DNA of 64,000 nt, from positions 124,001 to 188,000 of the forward strand of contig NZ_QMBP01000004.1 in NCBI RefSeq assembly GCF_003289945.1. Direction: 5' to 3'. Shown in pieces: positions 19,869-29,308 of this stretch; the stretch's first letter is position 1, and each line of letters opens with the position of its first letter. A program made the position numbers and the translations under genes. The notes beneath the pieces were generated by a model that was not told where the DNA came from, did no database searches, and saw only the letters and a program-made list of their open reading frames with translations. Origin of the DNA: Mesorhizobium hawassense (GTDB lineage: Bacteria; Pseudomonadota; Alphaproteobacteria; Rhizobiales; Rhizobiaceae).

Positions 19869-20609
19869 GTGAACGCCATGCCCAACGGTGCGATCCTCAA
19901 TGCCGCCGGCATTCACAAGCGCTTCGGCGCGCTTGTGGTGCTGGACGACATCGACTTCGCCATGGCCGCCGACGAGGCGGTCGGCATTGTCGGCCCCAAC
20001 GGCGCCGGCAAGACGACGCTGCTCAGCGTGCTCTCCGGCGCTTATCCGCCGAGCGCCGGAACGATTGCCTTCAAGGGCGGCGACGTGACGGCGCTGCCGG
20101 CCACGCAGCGCTGCCGGCTGGGGCTGGTGCGCACCCATCAGGTGCCGAAACCCTTCGGCGGCATGACCGCTTTTGAGAATGTCTTCGTCGCCGCCTCGCA
20201 TGGCGCCGGGCTGAGCCGCGACGAAGCCTATGAGGAAGCACTCGGCTCGCTGAAGCTCTGCGGCATGCTGGGCGTCGCCAACCGCCGCGCCGAGACGCTC
20301 GGCCTGCTCGATCGCAAGCGGCTGGAACTGGCGCGCGCGCTCGCCGCAAAGCCGACGCTGCTTCTGCTCGACGAGATCGGCGGCGGCCTGACCGACGGCG
20401 AGGCCGGCGAACTCGTCGACACCATCCGCGAATTGCGCCGCCGCGGAATAGGCATCGTCTGGATCGAGCACATCGTCCACATCCTGCTGCAAGTGGCCGA
20501 GCGGCTAATCTGCATGGACGCCGGTAAGATCATCGCCGACGGCGAACCGCAAGCGGTGATGGCCGACCCGCAGGTGATCAGCGCCTATCTCGGCGGAGGC
20601 CCGAAATGA
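19869..20609 (+). CDS. ABC transporter ATP-binding protein, LivG-like
   Basis: A 246-residue ATPase with Walker A GPNGAGKTT near residue 43 and Walker B TLLLLDEI. The signature region is atypical: where LSxGxxR is expected it reads AETLGLLDRKRLELARAL, as in many LivG proteins. GTG at 19869 with GAGGA six bases upstream is preferred; an ATG follows at 19878. It lies 17 bases after the binding-protein gene and overlaps the next ATPase by four bases. Confidence 0.88.
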   Translation: MNAMPNGAILNAAGIHKRFGALVVLDDIDFAMAADEAVGIVGPNGAGKTTLLSVLSGAYPPSAGTIAFKGGDVTALPATQRCRLGLVRTHQVPKPFGGMTAFENVFVAASHGAGLSRDEAYEEALGSLKLCGMLGVANRRAETLGLLDRKRLELARALAAKPTLLLLDEIGGGLTDGEAGELVDTIRELRRRGIGIVWIEHIVHILLQVAERLICMDAGKIIADGEPQAVMADPQVISAYLGGGPK

Positions 20610-21331
20610 GCCTGTCGGTCGAGGATCTCGTTGTCCGCCACGGCCTGCTGCAGGCGGTGCGCGGCGTCAGCTTCAGCGTCGAGCGCGGCGAGACGCTGGC
20701 GCTGGTCGGCGCCAACGGCGCCGGCAAGACGACCCTGCTGAGGGCAATCGCCGGCGCGCACCAGGCCGCTTCCGGCCGCGTCGTCTTCGACGGCGCCGAC
20801 CTTTCCGGCGTGCCTTCGCATGAACGCGTCCGCAAGGGCGTGGCGCTGGTGCCTGAAGGCCGACGGCTCTTTGTGCAGATGACGGTCGAGGAAAATCTCC
20901 TGCTCGGCCGCACCGCCGGCCGTTCCGGCGACTGGAGCGTCGAGCGCGTGCTCGAAACCTTCCCCAACCTCAAGCCGCGCCGCCATGCCAAGGCCGGGCA
21001 TCTCTCGGGCGGCGAGCAGCAGGCGACGGCAATCGGCCGCGCGCTGATGAGCAATCCCGAGCTGCTCCTGCTCGACGAGGTCTCGCTCGGCCTGTCGCCG
21101 CTGGTCGTCGACCGCGTCTATGCCTCGCTGCACGGGCTGATCAGCTCTGGCACGACGATCATCCTCGTCGAACAGGATCTCAACCGCGCCCTCTCCGTAT
21201 CCAACAAGGTCATCTGCATGCTGGAGGGCCGGGTCGCGCTTGCCGGTGACAGCAGGAACGTCTCGCGCGACGAGGTGACCAAAGCCTATTTCGGCCTGCA
21301 CCGGAAAGGCGCCGGAGGCGTGCCGGCATGA
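20606..21331 (+). CDS. ABC transporter ATP-binding protein, LivF-like
   Basis: A 241-residue ATPase starting MSLSVEDLVVRHGLLQAVRG. Walker A is GANGAGKTT, the signature LSGGEQQ and Walker B ELLLLDEVSLGLSP, all typical of LivF. It pairs with the 19869 ATPase in the protocatechuate-type importer. Coupled to both neighbours through ATGA overlaps. Confidence 0.9.
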   Translation: MSLSVEDLVVRHGLLQAVRGVSFSVERGETLALVGANGAGKTTLLRAIAGAHQAASGRVVFDGADLSGVPSHERVRKGVALVPEGRRLFVQMTVEENLLLGRTAGRSGDWSVERVLETFPNLKPRRHAKAGHLSGGEQQATAIGRALMSNPELLLLDEVSLGLSPLVVDRVYASLHGLISSGTTIILVEQDLNRALSVSNKVICMLEGRVALAGDSRNVSRDEVTKAYFGLHRKGAGGVPA

Positions 21332-22224
21332 TGAACCAGATCGTCCAGGGCATCCTGCTCGGCGGCTACTATGCGCTGATTGCCTGCGGCCTCTCCTTCA
21401 TGTTTTCGGTGATGCGTATCATCAACCTCGCGCATGGCAGCCTCGCCATACTGTCGGCCTTCGCGCTGTGGCTGCTCGCCTCGCGCTTCCACATTTCGCC
21501 TTTCCTCGGCCTCGTCATCGTGCTGCCGCTGATGGCGGTGATCGGCTGGGCCTTGCAGCGCTTCCTGCTCGAGCGCAGCGCGCGTGGCGGCGCGCTGTTG
21601 CCAATCCTCACCACCTTCGGTCTTGCCATCGTCATCGACAATGTGCTGTTCGAACAGTTCGGCGCCGATACGCGCTCGCTGGCGCCGTTCATCGGCAGCC
21701 TGTCCTACGATTCCTGGGAGTGGCCGGGCAGCATCTATGTCGGCAAGCTGGCGGTGATCATCTTCGTCGCCGCCGTCGTCCTGCTCGGCGGGTTGCAGCT
21801 GTTCCTCACCCACACCGGGCTCGGCCGTTCGATCCGCGCGACGTCGGAAGACCCCGATACCGCAGGCCTCGTCGGTGTCGATGCGCGCCGCGCCAATACT
21901 ATCGCCGCGGCCATCGCCATGGTCACGGTCGGTCTCGCCGGAGCCTTCCTCGGCATGCGCGCCACCTTCGATCCCTATGCCGGCGCGACGCAACTTCTGT
22001 TCGCCTTCGAGGCCGCCGTCATCGGCGGCGCCGGCTCGCTCTGGGGCACACTGATCGGCGGCATCGTGCTGGCGCTCGCGCAGACGCTCGGCGCGACAGT
22101 GCATCCGCAAGGCTTCCTCATCGGCGGCCATGTCGCGTTCCTGATCGTTTTGTTCATCCGGCTCTACACCTCCGGCCTCGGCCTGCGCGGCTTGCTCGGT
22201 CTCGCCGCGGGAAAGGCATCATGA
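21328..22224 (+). CDS. ABC transporter permease, LivH-like
   Basis: A 298-residue integral membrane protein with about eight hydrophobic segments. The start MMNQIVQGILLGGYYALIAC is typical of LivH, and the family loop with RATSEDPDTAGLVGVDARR is present. Overlaps neighbours by four bases at each end. Forms the membrane channel with the LivM-like protein. Confidence 0.9.
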   Translation: MMNQIVQGILLGGYYALIACGLSFMFSVMRIINLAHGSLAILSAFALWLLASRFHISPFLGLVIVLPLMAVIGWALQRFLLERSARGGALLPILTTFGLAIVIDNVLFEQFGADTRSLAPFIGSLSYDSWEWPGSIYVGKLAVIIFVAAVVLLGGLQLFLTHTGLGRSIRATSEDPDTAGLVGVDARRANTIAAAIAMVTVGLAGAFLGMRATFDPYAGATQLLFAFEAAVIGGAGSLWGTLIGGIVLALAQTLGATVHPQGFLIGGHVAFLIVLFIRLYTSGLGLRGLLGLAAGKAS

Positions 22225-23270
22225 GCGCCACGGTCATCGAACGCGGCACGGCCGCCTCGCGCATCGCCGGAATTGGCGTCGCCGCCATCATCCTTTTGCT
22301 CGCCATCGCGCCGCAGTTCCTCTCGGCCGGTGCCGTCGACCGCGTGACGGCGCTGTTCATCTATGTGATCCTCGCCGCGATGTGGAACGCGCTCGCCGGT
22401 TTCGGCGGCCTGGTCTCGGTCGGCCAGCAGGTGTTCTTCGGCCTCGGCGCCTATTTCGCCATCCGGCTCGCCAATGCCGGGCTCAATCCGTTCGTCTCGC
22501 TGTTCGTCTCGGCGATCATCGTCGGCGCCATCTCCTGGCCGATCTCGCTGTTCATGCTTCGCTTGAAGAATGGCGAGTTCGCCATCGGCATGTGGGTGAT
22601 CGCCGCGCTGACTCACCTTCTCGTCAATCTCGACCGGCTGATCCAGGGCGAGACCGGCACGTCGCTGATCTCCCTCAATGTCTATGACGCATCGACAAGA
22701 CGAATGACCATCTACTGGCTGGCGCTGGCCTCAATGACTGCGCTGCTGGCGATCCTGTTCGGCCTGCTGCGCGGCAGCACCGGCGCCGCCATCCGCGCCA
22801 TCCGTGACAATGAGGATGCGGCTGCCTCCGTCGGCGTGCGCGTCACCGGCACCAAGCGCCTGCTCTTCGTGCTCGCCGCCTTCGGCATCGGCGTCGCCGG
22901 CGCTCTGTGGCTGGCGACCTCGATCACCTTCCAGCCAAAGACGTACTTCAACGTGCAGTGGACCGCCTACATGATCTTCATGGTGCTGGTCGGCGGCATC
23001 GGCACCTTCGAGGGCGCCATCCTCGGCGCGCTGCTCTTTTTCCTCATCGAGACCTGGTTCGGCGGCACCGGCGTCTGGTACCTGATCGGGCTCGGCGCCA
23101 CGGCGCTTGCCTTCTCGCTGCTTTTGCCACGCGGCCTGTGGGGCACGCTGGAAGAGCGCTTCGGCTGGCGGCTGCTCCCGGTCGGCTACCGTGTCAGGCT
23201 TCCCATCAACGCAAGCGACACGACCGGTGCTTCGCCGGCACAGGCAACGACATCTCGGGAGAAGGCATGA
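22221..23270 (+). CDS. ABC transporter permease, LivM-like
   Basis: A 349-residue membrane protein, starting MSATVIERGTAASRIAGIGV with about nine hydrophobic segments and the LivM loop RAIRDNEDAAASVGVRVTGT. The start at 22221 overlaps livH-like by ATGA. The hydrophilic C-terminal tail ends SREKA, and the stop overlaps the SDR start (ATGA). The next two enzyme genes therefore belong to the same transcript. Confidence 0.9.
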   Translation: MSATVIERGTAASRIAGIGVAAIILLLAIAPQFLSAGAVDRVTALFIYVILAAMWNALAGFGGLVSVGQQVFFGLGAYFAIRLANAGLNPFVSLFVSAIIVGAISWPISLFMLRLKNGEFAIGMWVIAALTHLLVNLDRLIQGETGTSLISLNVYDASTRRMTIYWLALASMTALLAILFGLLRGSTGAAIRAIRDNEDAAASVGVRVTGTKRLLFVLAAFGIGVAGALWLATSITFQPKTYFNVQWTAYMIFMVLVGGIGTFEGAILGALLFFLIETWFGGTGVWYLIGLGATALAFSLLLPRGLWGTLEERFGWRLLPVGYRVRLPINASDTTGASPAQATTSREKA

Positions 23271-24058
23271 GCATCCTGTTCGGCAAGACGATCCTCATCA
23301 CCGGCGTTGCCTCGGGCATCGGCGCCCGCACGGCCGAACTGGCCGGCCAGCTCGGCGCCGACGTGATCGGCGTCGACCTGCGCGAGCCGGCCGGCCATCA
23401 GGGCGCCTTCGTTCAGGCCGACATCTCGTCCAAGGCCGGCGTCGACGATCTCGTCGCGAGGCTGCCGCGGCGTCTGGATGCGCTCTGCAACGTCGCCGGC
23501 ATCTCCGGCAATACGGGCGCCGCGCCGACGCTCGCCGTGAATTTCTACTGCCTGCGCGCACTCTCGGAAGCGCTGGCGCCAAAACTTCGCGAGGGCGGCG
23601 CCATCGTCAACGTCGCCTCGATCGCCGGCTTCGGCTGGCGCGCCAATCTCAACCGCGCTGCCTCGATGGTCAGCGTCGAGGGCTTTCCCGATATCGCCAA
23701 GGTGATCGCCGACCACGCGGTGAAGAACGACGAAGGCTATCCGGTCTCGAAGGAGCTCTTGCTCTTGTGGACGTTTCGCGCGGCGCATCAGGAGCTGTTC
23801 AAAAGTCGCGGCATCCGCGTCAATGCGGTGAGCCCCGGCCCGGTGGAGACGCCGATCCTCAAACAGTTCCGCGCGGTCCTCGGCGATTCCAAGGTCGATA
23901 GCGATATCGCCCGCGTCGGGCGCGCCGGAACGTCGGGCGACATCGCGCCGGTCGTGCTGTTCCTATGCTCCGACGCGGCGCGCTGGATCAACGGCGCCAA
24001 CGTGCCCGTCGACGGTGGCCTCGAAGCATCGATAAACGCCGAAGTGCTCGGCTTCTGA
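23267..24058 (+). CDS. Short-chain dehydrogenase, coniferyl-alcohol/hydroxysteroid dehydrogenase-like
   Basis: A 263-residue cytoplasmic NAD(P)-dependent SDR. The cofactor motif TGVASGIG is at 12-19, NVAGIS near 75-80, and the catalytic Tyr158 and Lys162 lie in YPVSK. The C-terminus (WINGANVPVDGGLEAS) is typical. The form resembles SDRs that oxidise coniferyl-type alcohols. Coupled to the uptake operon by a four-base overlap and followed by an aromatic-type aldehyde dehydrogenase, it probably oxidises an aromatic alcohol to its aldehyde. Substrate inferred. Confidence 0.78.
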   Translation: MSILFGKTILITGVASGIGARTAELAGQLGADVIGVDLREPAGHQGAFVQADISSKAGVDDLVARLPRRLDALCNVAGISGNTGAAPTLAVNFYCLRALSEALAPKLREGGAIVNVASIAGFGWRANLNRAASMVSVEGFPDIAKVIADHAVKNDEGYPVSKELLLLWTFRAAHQELFKSRGIRVNAVSPGPVETPILKQFRAVLGDSKVDSDIARVGRAGTSGDIAPVVLFLCSDAARWINGANVPVDGGLEASINAEVLGF

Positions 24059-24098
24059 ACTCAACTGCGGCGCTCCATCGGGAGCGAGGGAGAGACCA

Positions 24099-25544
24099 AT
24101 GGACATCGGACTTCTGATCGACGGCGACGAGCGGGCGGCGACCGGCAAGGCGTCTTACGAACGCCTGGACCCATTCACCGGCAAGCTGGCGACGCGCGCC
24201 GCCGCCGCGAGCATCACCGACGCCAACGCGGCCGCCGACGCGGCAGCCGCTGCTTTCGACGCCTGGTCGAAGACCGGACCCGGCGAACGTCGTACCCTGC
24301 TTTCCAAGGCAGCCGATGTCATGACTTCCAAGGTCGGCGAGTTCACCAGGCTGATGATGGAAGAGACCGGCGCCACCGGCCCCTGGGCCGGCTTCAACGT
24401 CATGCTCGCTTCCAACATGCTGCGCGAAGCGGCCGCCATGACGACCCAGATCTCCGGCGAGGTCATTCCTTCCGACAAGCCCGGCACGCTCGCCATGGCG
24501 ATCCGCCAGCCGGCCGGCGTCTGCCTCGGCATCGCGCCATGGAACGCGCCCGTGATCCTCGGCACCCGCGCGCTTGCCATGCCGCTCGCCTGCGGCAACA
24601 CCGTCGTGCTGAAGGCTTCCGAAATGTGCCCCGGCACGCATCGCCTGATCGGCCAGGTGCTGGTCGAGGCCGGCCTCCCCAAGGGCGTCGTCAACGTCGT
24701 CACCAACGATCCGAAGGACGCGGCGGCAATCGTCGAGACGCTGATCGCGCATCCGGCGGTGAAGCGCGTCAACTTCACCGGATCGACCAAGGTCGGGCGC
24801 ATCATCGCCGAGCTCTCCGGTCGCCACCTCAAGCCCGCTTTGCTCGAGCTTGGCGGCAAGGCGCCGCTTGTCGTGCTGGACGACGCCGACATCGACGCCG
24901 CGGTGAACGCTGCGACCTTCGGCGCCTTCATGCATCAGGGCCAGATCTGCATGTCGACCGAACGCCTGATCGTCGATGAAAAGATCGCCGACGAATTCGT
25001 CGCCAAGCTCGCCGCGCGTGCCTCAAAACTTCCGGCGGGCGACCCACGCGGGCATGTCGTGCTCGGCTCGCTGATCAGCAGCCAGGCCGCCGACAAGATG
25101 GAGGAGCTGATCGCCGACGCAGCCGCGAAGGGCGCCAAGCTTGCAGCCGGCGGCAAGCGGTCAGGAACTGTCGTGGAAGCGACGCTGCTCGACCACGTGA
25201 CACCCGCCATGCGCGTCTATTCGGAAGAGTCCTTCGGCCCGGTGAAGCCAGTCATTCGCGTGAAGGGCGAAGAGGAGGCCGTGCGCGTCGCCAACGACAC
25301 CGAATACGGCCTGTCGTCGGCCGTCTTCAGCCGCGACATCCGCCGCGCGCTTGCCCTCGCCGCGCGCATCCAGGCCGGCATCTGCCACATCAACGGCCCG
25401 ACCGTCGGCGACGAGGCGCAGATGCCGTTCGGCGGCGTCAAGGGCTCGGGCTATGGCCGTTTCGGCGGCAAGGCCTCGATCGCCGAATTCACCGACCTGC
25501 GCTGGGTGACGATCGAGGATCCGGGCCAGCACTATCCGTTCTGA
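24099..25544 (+). CDS. Aldehyde dehydrogenase, vanillin/benzaldehyde dehydrogenase-like
   Basis: A 481-residue NAD(P)-dependent aldehyde dehydrogenase. The general base Glu250 is in LLELGGKAP and the nucleophile Cys284 in HQGQICMSTERL; the Asn of APWNAP is present. HQGQICMSTER is typical of vanillin and salicylaldehyde dehydrogenases. It is the last gene of the PcaQ-linked uptake operon. It would supply 4-hydroxybenzoate, protocatechuate or vanillate from the aldehydes; vanillate demethylase genes are not in the window. Confidence 0.82.
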   Translation: MDIGLLIDGDERAATGKASYERLDPFTGKLATRAAAASITDANAAADAAAAAFDAWSKTGPGERRTLLSKAADVMTSKVGEFTRLMMEETGATGPWAGFNVMLASNMLREAAAMTTQISGEVIPSDKPGTLAMAIRQPAGVCLGIAPWNAPVILGTRALAMPLACGNTVVLKASEMCPGTHRLIGQVLVEAGLPKGVVNVVTNDPKDAAAIVETLIAHPAVKRVNFTGSTKVGRIIAELSGRHLKPALLELGGKAPLVVLDDADIDAAVNAATFGAFMHQGQICMSTERLIVDEKIADEFVAKLAARASKLPAGDPRGHVVLGSLISSQAADKMEELIADAAAKGAKLAAGGKRSGTVVEATLLDHVTPAMRVYSEESFGPVKPVIRVKGEEEAVRVANDTEYGLSSAVFSRDIRRALALAARIQAGICHINGPTVGDEAQMPFGGVKGSGYGRFGGKASIAEFTDLRWVTIEDPGQHYPF

Positions 25545-25553
25545 TCGTGCGGC

Positions 25554-26408
25554 CTATCCGAGCGTCAGCCCGGCCTTCCTCGCTTCCTCGCGCAGGAACG
25601 GCAGGCCGACCTCGATGACGTCGCGCGGATCTTCCGCCACTGGGCGCCAGACGGCGAGCCCGCTGGCAATGTCGACATCGACATGGTTCATACTTTCGAG
25701 CGTGATCGCGCCCTGATAGCCGATGTCGGCGATCGCCTTCATGCAGGCCGCCCAGTTGAGCATGCCGCGCCCCGGCACGCCGCGATTGGCTTCCGAGACA
25801 TGCACATAGCCAAGGTAGGGCGCGGCCGCCTCGAAGCCTGAGGCAAAGCTCTCTTCCTCGATATGCATGTGATAGGTGTCGAGATGGATGAAGATGTTGT
25901 CAGCGCCGACGCGCTCGATGATACGGGTCGCGTCGATGCCGCGGTTGATCAGATGCGTCTCGTAGCGGTTGCAGGGCTCGATGCCGAGCTTGAGGCTGCG
26001 CGACTTCGCCGACTTCGCTGCACGCTCGAGGAAGCGGCACATGCCGTCGATCTCCCTTTGCGTCGGCGCCCGGCCGGTGGTCTTGCCGATCGTGCCATAG
26101 GTGACGCCGCCAAGCGCCTCGGCGCCCACTTCGTTGCAGACCTTGAAGGCCGGCTGCAGGAAGTCGAGCGCTTCATCGGGCCGCTCGACCACATCGAGCG
26201 CTCGGGGCAGGCCGAGCGACGGGATGAGCTGGACGCCATAGTGGTTGGCGAAGCCGCGCGTGCGCTTGGTGTCGATCTCCTCGGGGCGCAGCAGCGGGAT
26301 TTCCATCAGGCCGATGCCAAGCTCTTTCAGCCGATCCATCTGCGGCTCGATGCGCGAGACGTCCCAGACCGGGGCGATGGCGAAAGTGTGCAGTCCAAAA
26401 GTATTCAT
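25554..26408 (-). CDS. Sugar isomerase/epimerase of the D-tagatose/D-psicose 3-epimerase type
   Basis: A 284-residue TIM-barrel protein, starting MNTFGLHTFAIAPVW. The metal-site regions of ketose 3-epimerases are visible: GIEPCNRYETHLIN (Glu), HLDTYHMHIEE (Asp, His) and the C-terminal ITLESMNH (Glu). Start 26408 has GAGG six bases upstream and follows the ATPase stop by one base; an upstream ATG at 26426 overlaps the ATPase. It is the last gene of the sugar ABC operon, so it probably epimerises the imported rare ketose. Confidence 0.82.
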   Translation of the reverse strand: MNTFGLHTFAIAPVWDVSRIEPQMDRLKELGIGLMEIPLLRPEEIDTKRTRGFANHYGVQLIPSLGLPRALDVVERPDEALDFLQPAFKVCNEVGAEALGGVTYGTIGKTTGRAPTQREIDGMCRFLERAAKSAKSRSLKLGIEPCNRYETHLINRGIDATRIIERVGADNIFIHLDTYHMHIEEESFASGFEAAAPYLGYVHVSEANRGVPGRGMLNWAACMKAIADIGYQGAITLESMNHVDVDIASGLAVWRPVAEDPRDVIEVGLPFLREEARKAGLTLG

Positions 26409-26409
26409 A

Positions 26410-27182
<773 letters not shown>

Positions 27183-27186
<4 letters not shown>

Positions 27187-28175
27187 ACCCGTGACTCCTT
27201 CCGCACCTGGTACTGGTCGATGAAGACCGCGAGGATCAGCACCGCGCCGATCGCCATCTGCTGGTAGTAGGACTGAACCGCCAGCAGCGTCAGCCCGTTT
27301 TGCAGGACACCCATGATCAGCGCGCCGATCATCGTGCCGAGGATCGAGGCGCGGCCGCCGAACAGATTGGTGCCGCCGATGATCGCCGCCGTGATCGCGG
27401 TCAGCTCGTAGTTGATGCCCGCGGTCGGGTCGCCGGCGTTGACGCGGGCGGTGAAGAGCAGGCCAGCGAGCCCGGCCAGCGCGCCGGACAGCGTGTAGAT
27501 GATGCGGCGGTGATGCTCGACGCGGATGCCGGCCGCGCGCGCCGCCCCTTCGCTGTCGCCCAGCGCCAGCGTGTGGCGGCCGAAGCGCGTATAGGCAAGC
27601 ACCGCATGCGCGACGATCGCCGTCAGCACCAGGATGATGACCGGCATCGGAATGCCGAAGGGCCTGCCTTGCCCGATATAGACGATCTCGGGCGGCAAGC
27701 CGTAGATCGCCCTGCCCTGCGAGATGACGAGCGCAAGGCCGCGCGCGAGACCGAGCATGCCGAGCGTGACGATGAAGGCCGGCACGAAGGCGCGGGTGAC
27801 GAGCTGCCCGTTGATGTGGCCGGCAATCCCGCCGGCGAGGATGCAGGCGACCACCGCGAAGACCGACGGCCAGCCGAGATTGACCGCGACGAAAGCGCCG
27901 GCAACACCAGCCAGCCCCATCACCGATCCAAGCGACAGATCGAGCCCGCCGGAGCCGATGACGAAGGTGGCTGCGATCGCCAGCACGCCGATCGTCGAGG
28001 TCGCGAGAAGGATGTTGAGGAAATTGCTGAGCGACAGGAAATAGGGCGACAACAGCGCCATCGCCGTGCTCAGCGCGAGAAGCACCACCAGCGACTCCAG
28101 CCTGATGTGGAGCCTTTCGACAGATGCGCGCTGCACCCGAGCCCAGAAGCCGGGCTGCGTCGTTTCGGAAGCCAT
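27183..28175 (-). CDS. Sugar ABC transporter permease, RbsC/FrcC-like
   Basis: A 330-residue membrane protein with about nine hydrophobic segments, beginning MASETTQPGFWARVQRASVE. The conserved loop ALGDSEGAARAAGIRVEHHR is the RbsC-family coupling region. The ATG at 28175 is preferred over one at 28193. A strong hairpin (28201-28229) separates it from the binding-protein gene. Ribose/fructose/allose transporter class; substrate unknown. Confidence 0.9.
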
Positions 28176-28200
28176 ATTGCCTCGCTGTTGCAAGAAAGTC

Positions 28201-28229
28201 GGCTGGCGCAGGGTAGACCCGCGCCAGCC
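28201..28229 (-). terminator. Intercistronic hairpin between binding-protein and permease genes
   Basis: GGCTGGCGC (28201-28209) and GCGCCAGCC (28221-28229) form a perfect nine-base stem around an 11-base loop. It lies just after the binding-protein stop and before the permease, with no U-run. Such hairpins usually protect the upstream mRNA or attenuate, giving excess binding protein. Confidence 0.65.
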
Positions 28230-28241
28230 CGTCCGGGAGGA

Positions 28242-29231
28242 CTATTTCACATATTGCAGCATCGGCTCCTTGCCGGCGTCGATCACTTCCTTGGTCAGCA
28301 CCAGCGTCGGCACGGCGATGCTGTCCTGGACCTTCTCGCCGGCCAAAGCCTTCTTGACGTTCTCGACCGCCTGCTTGCCGACCAGATAGGGAAGCTGCGC
28401 GACGGAAGCGTTGAGACGGCCTTCCTTGATCGACTTCACCGCATCGACATTGCCGTCGACGCCGATGATCGTCACCTGCGGGCCTTTGCCGGCGGCGTAG
28501 ACCGACTCCACCGCGCCCAGCGCCATGCCGTCATTGGCGCAGAAGATGGCGACCAGGTCGGGATGCGCGGTCAGCGTGTCGGTGGCGATCGAGGCGGCCT
28601 TGCCGCGGTCCCAGTCGCCCGGCAGCGAGGCGACGATTTCGAGCCCCGGCGCCAGTTCCTTCAGCTTGTCGGCAAAGCCCTTGGCGCGCTTCTCGCCGGT
28701 GATGTTGCCGGAGAGGCCTTCGATCACCAGCACCGGACCCTTGGCGTCCTTGCCCAGCTTGTTGGCGAGGTATTCGGCGCCCTGCGCGCCGGCGGCGACG
28801 TTGTCGGAGCCGATGTGGAAGGTCACCTTGACGCCTTCCTTGTCGAGCACCGCCTGGTCGAGATTGTTGTCGAGGTCGACGATCTTGACGCCGGCGTCCT
28901 GCGCCGACTTCAGGCAAGGCAGAAGATTGGTCGAGTTGATGGCGGCGGTGATCATCGCCACCGGCTTGCGCTCCAGCATCGTGTTGCAGAGGTTGAGCTG
29001 CGGCTCGGCCGCCTGGTCGCTCTCGGCCGCCTGCTGGAAATATTTCACGCCGGCTTCCTTGGCGCCGTCCTCGACACCCTGCGCCATCGCGCCCCAGAAC
29101 GGATTGGCCAGCGTCTTCATCAGCACGCCGTATTCGCCGTCCTCGGCCTTGGCGGCGCCGATGGCCGAAAACGCCAAGGCTACGCCCAATGCAAGGGTAA
29201 ATCGATTTATCTTCAGGGTAAGCGATGTCAT
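28242..29231 (-). CDS. Sugar ABC transporter substrate-binding protein, RbsB/FrcB-like
   Basis: A 329-residue periplasmic protein. The signal peptide runs from MTSLTLKINRFTLALGVALA to about AAKAED. The mature part (EYGVLMKTLANPFWGAMAQG) is a type-1 sugar-binding fold of the RbsB/AlsB group. Start 29231 was chosen for the signal peptide; a CCTCC complement nearby gives a GGAGG site. A palindrome TAAATCGATTTA lies within its first codons. Ligand probably a ribose-, allose- or psicose-like sugar, judging from the epimerase in the operon. Confidence 0.9.
   Translation of the reverse strand: MTSLTLKINRFTLALGVALAFSAIGAAKAEDGEYGVLMKTLANPFWGAMAQGVEDGAKEAGVKYFQQAAESDQAAEPQLNLCNTMLERKPVAMITAAINSTNLLPCLKSAQDAGVKIVDLDNNLDQAVLDKEGVKVTFHIGSDNVAAGAQGAEYLANKLGKDAKGPVLVIEGLSGNITGEKRAKGFADKLKELAPGLEIVASLPGDWDRGKAASIATDTLTAHPDLVAIFCANDGMALGAVESVYAAGKGPQVTIIGVDGNVDAVKSIKEGRLNASVAQLPYLVGKQAVENVKKALAGEKVQDSIAVPTLVLTKEVIDAGKEPMLQYVK
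29198..29209. promoter_or_regulatory. Candidate LacI operator inside the binding-protein 5' coding region
   Basis: TAAATCGATTTA is a perfect 12-base palindrome, 22 bases into the coding sequence. A near-identical copy occurs in the LacI promoter region at 30423-30434. The central CG palindrome with A/T flanks is typical of LacI-family sites. Confidence 0.5.
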
Positions 29232-29308
29232 TCCAGTCCTCCTTCTGATCTGGCGTGCCGGATGCCTTGGCCAGGCCGGCACCGTCCTTCCGTTGTCGAC
29301 AATGGGGG

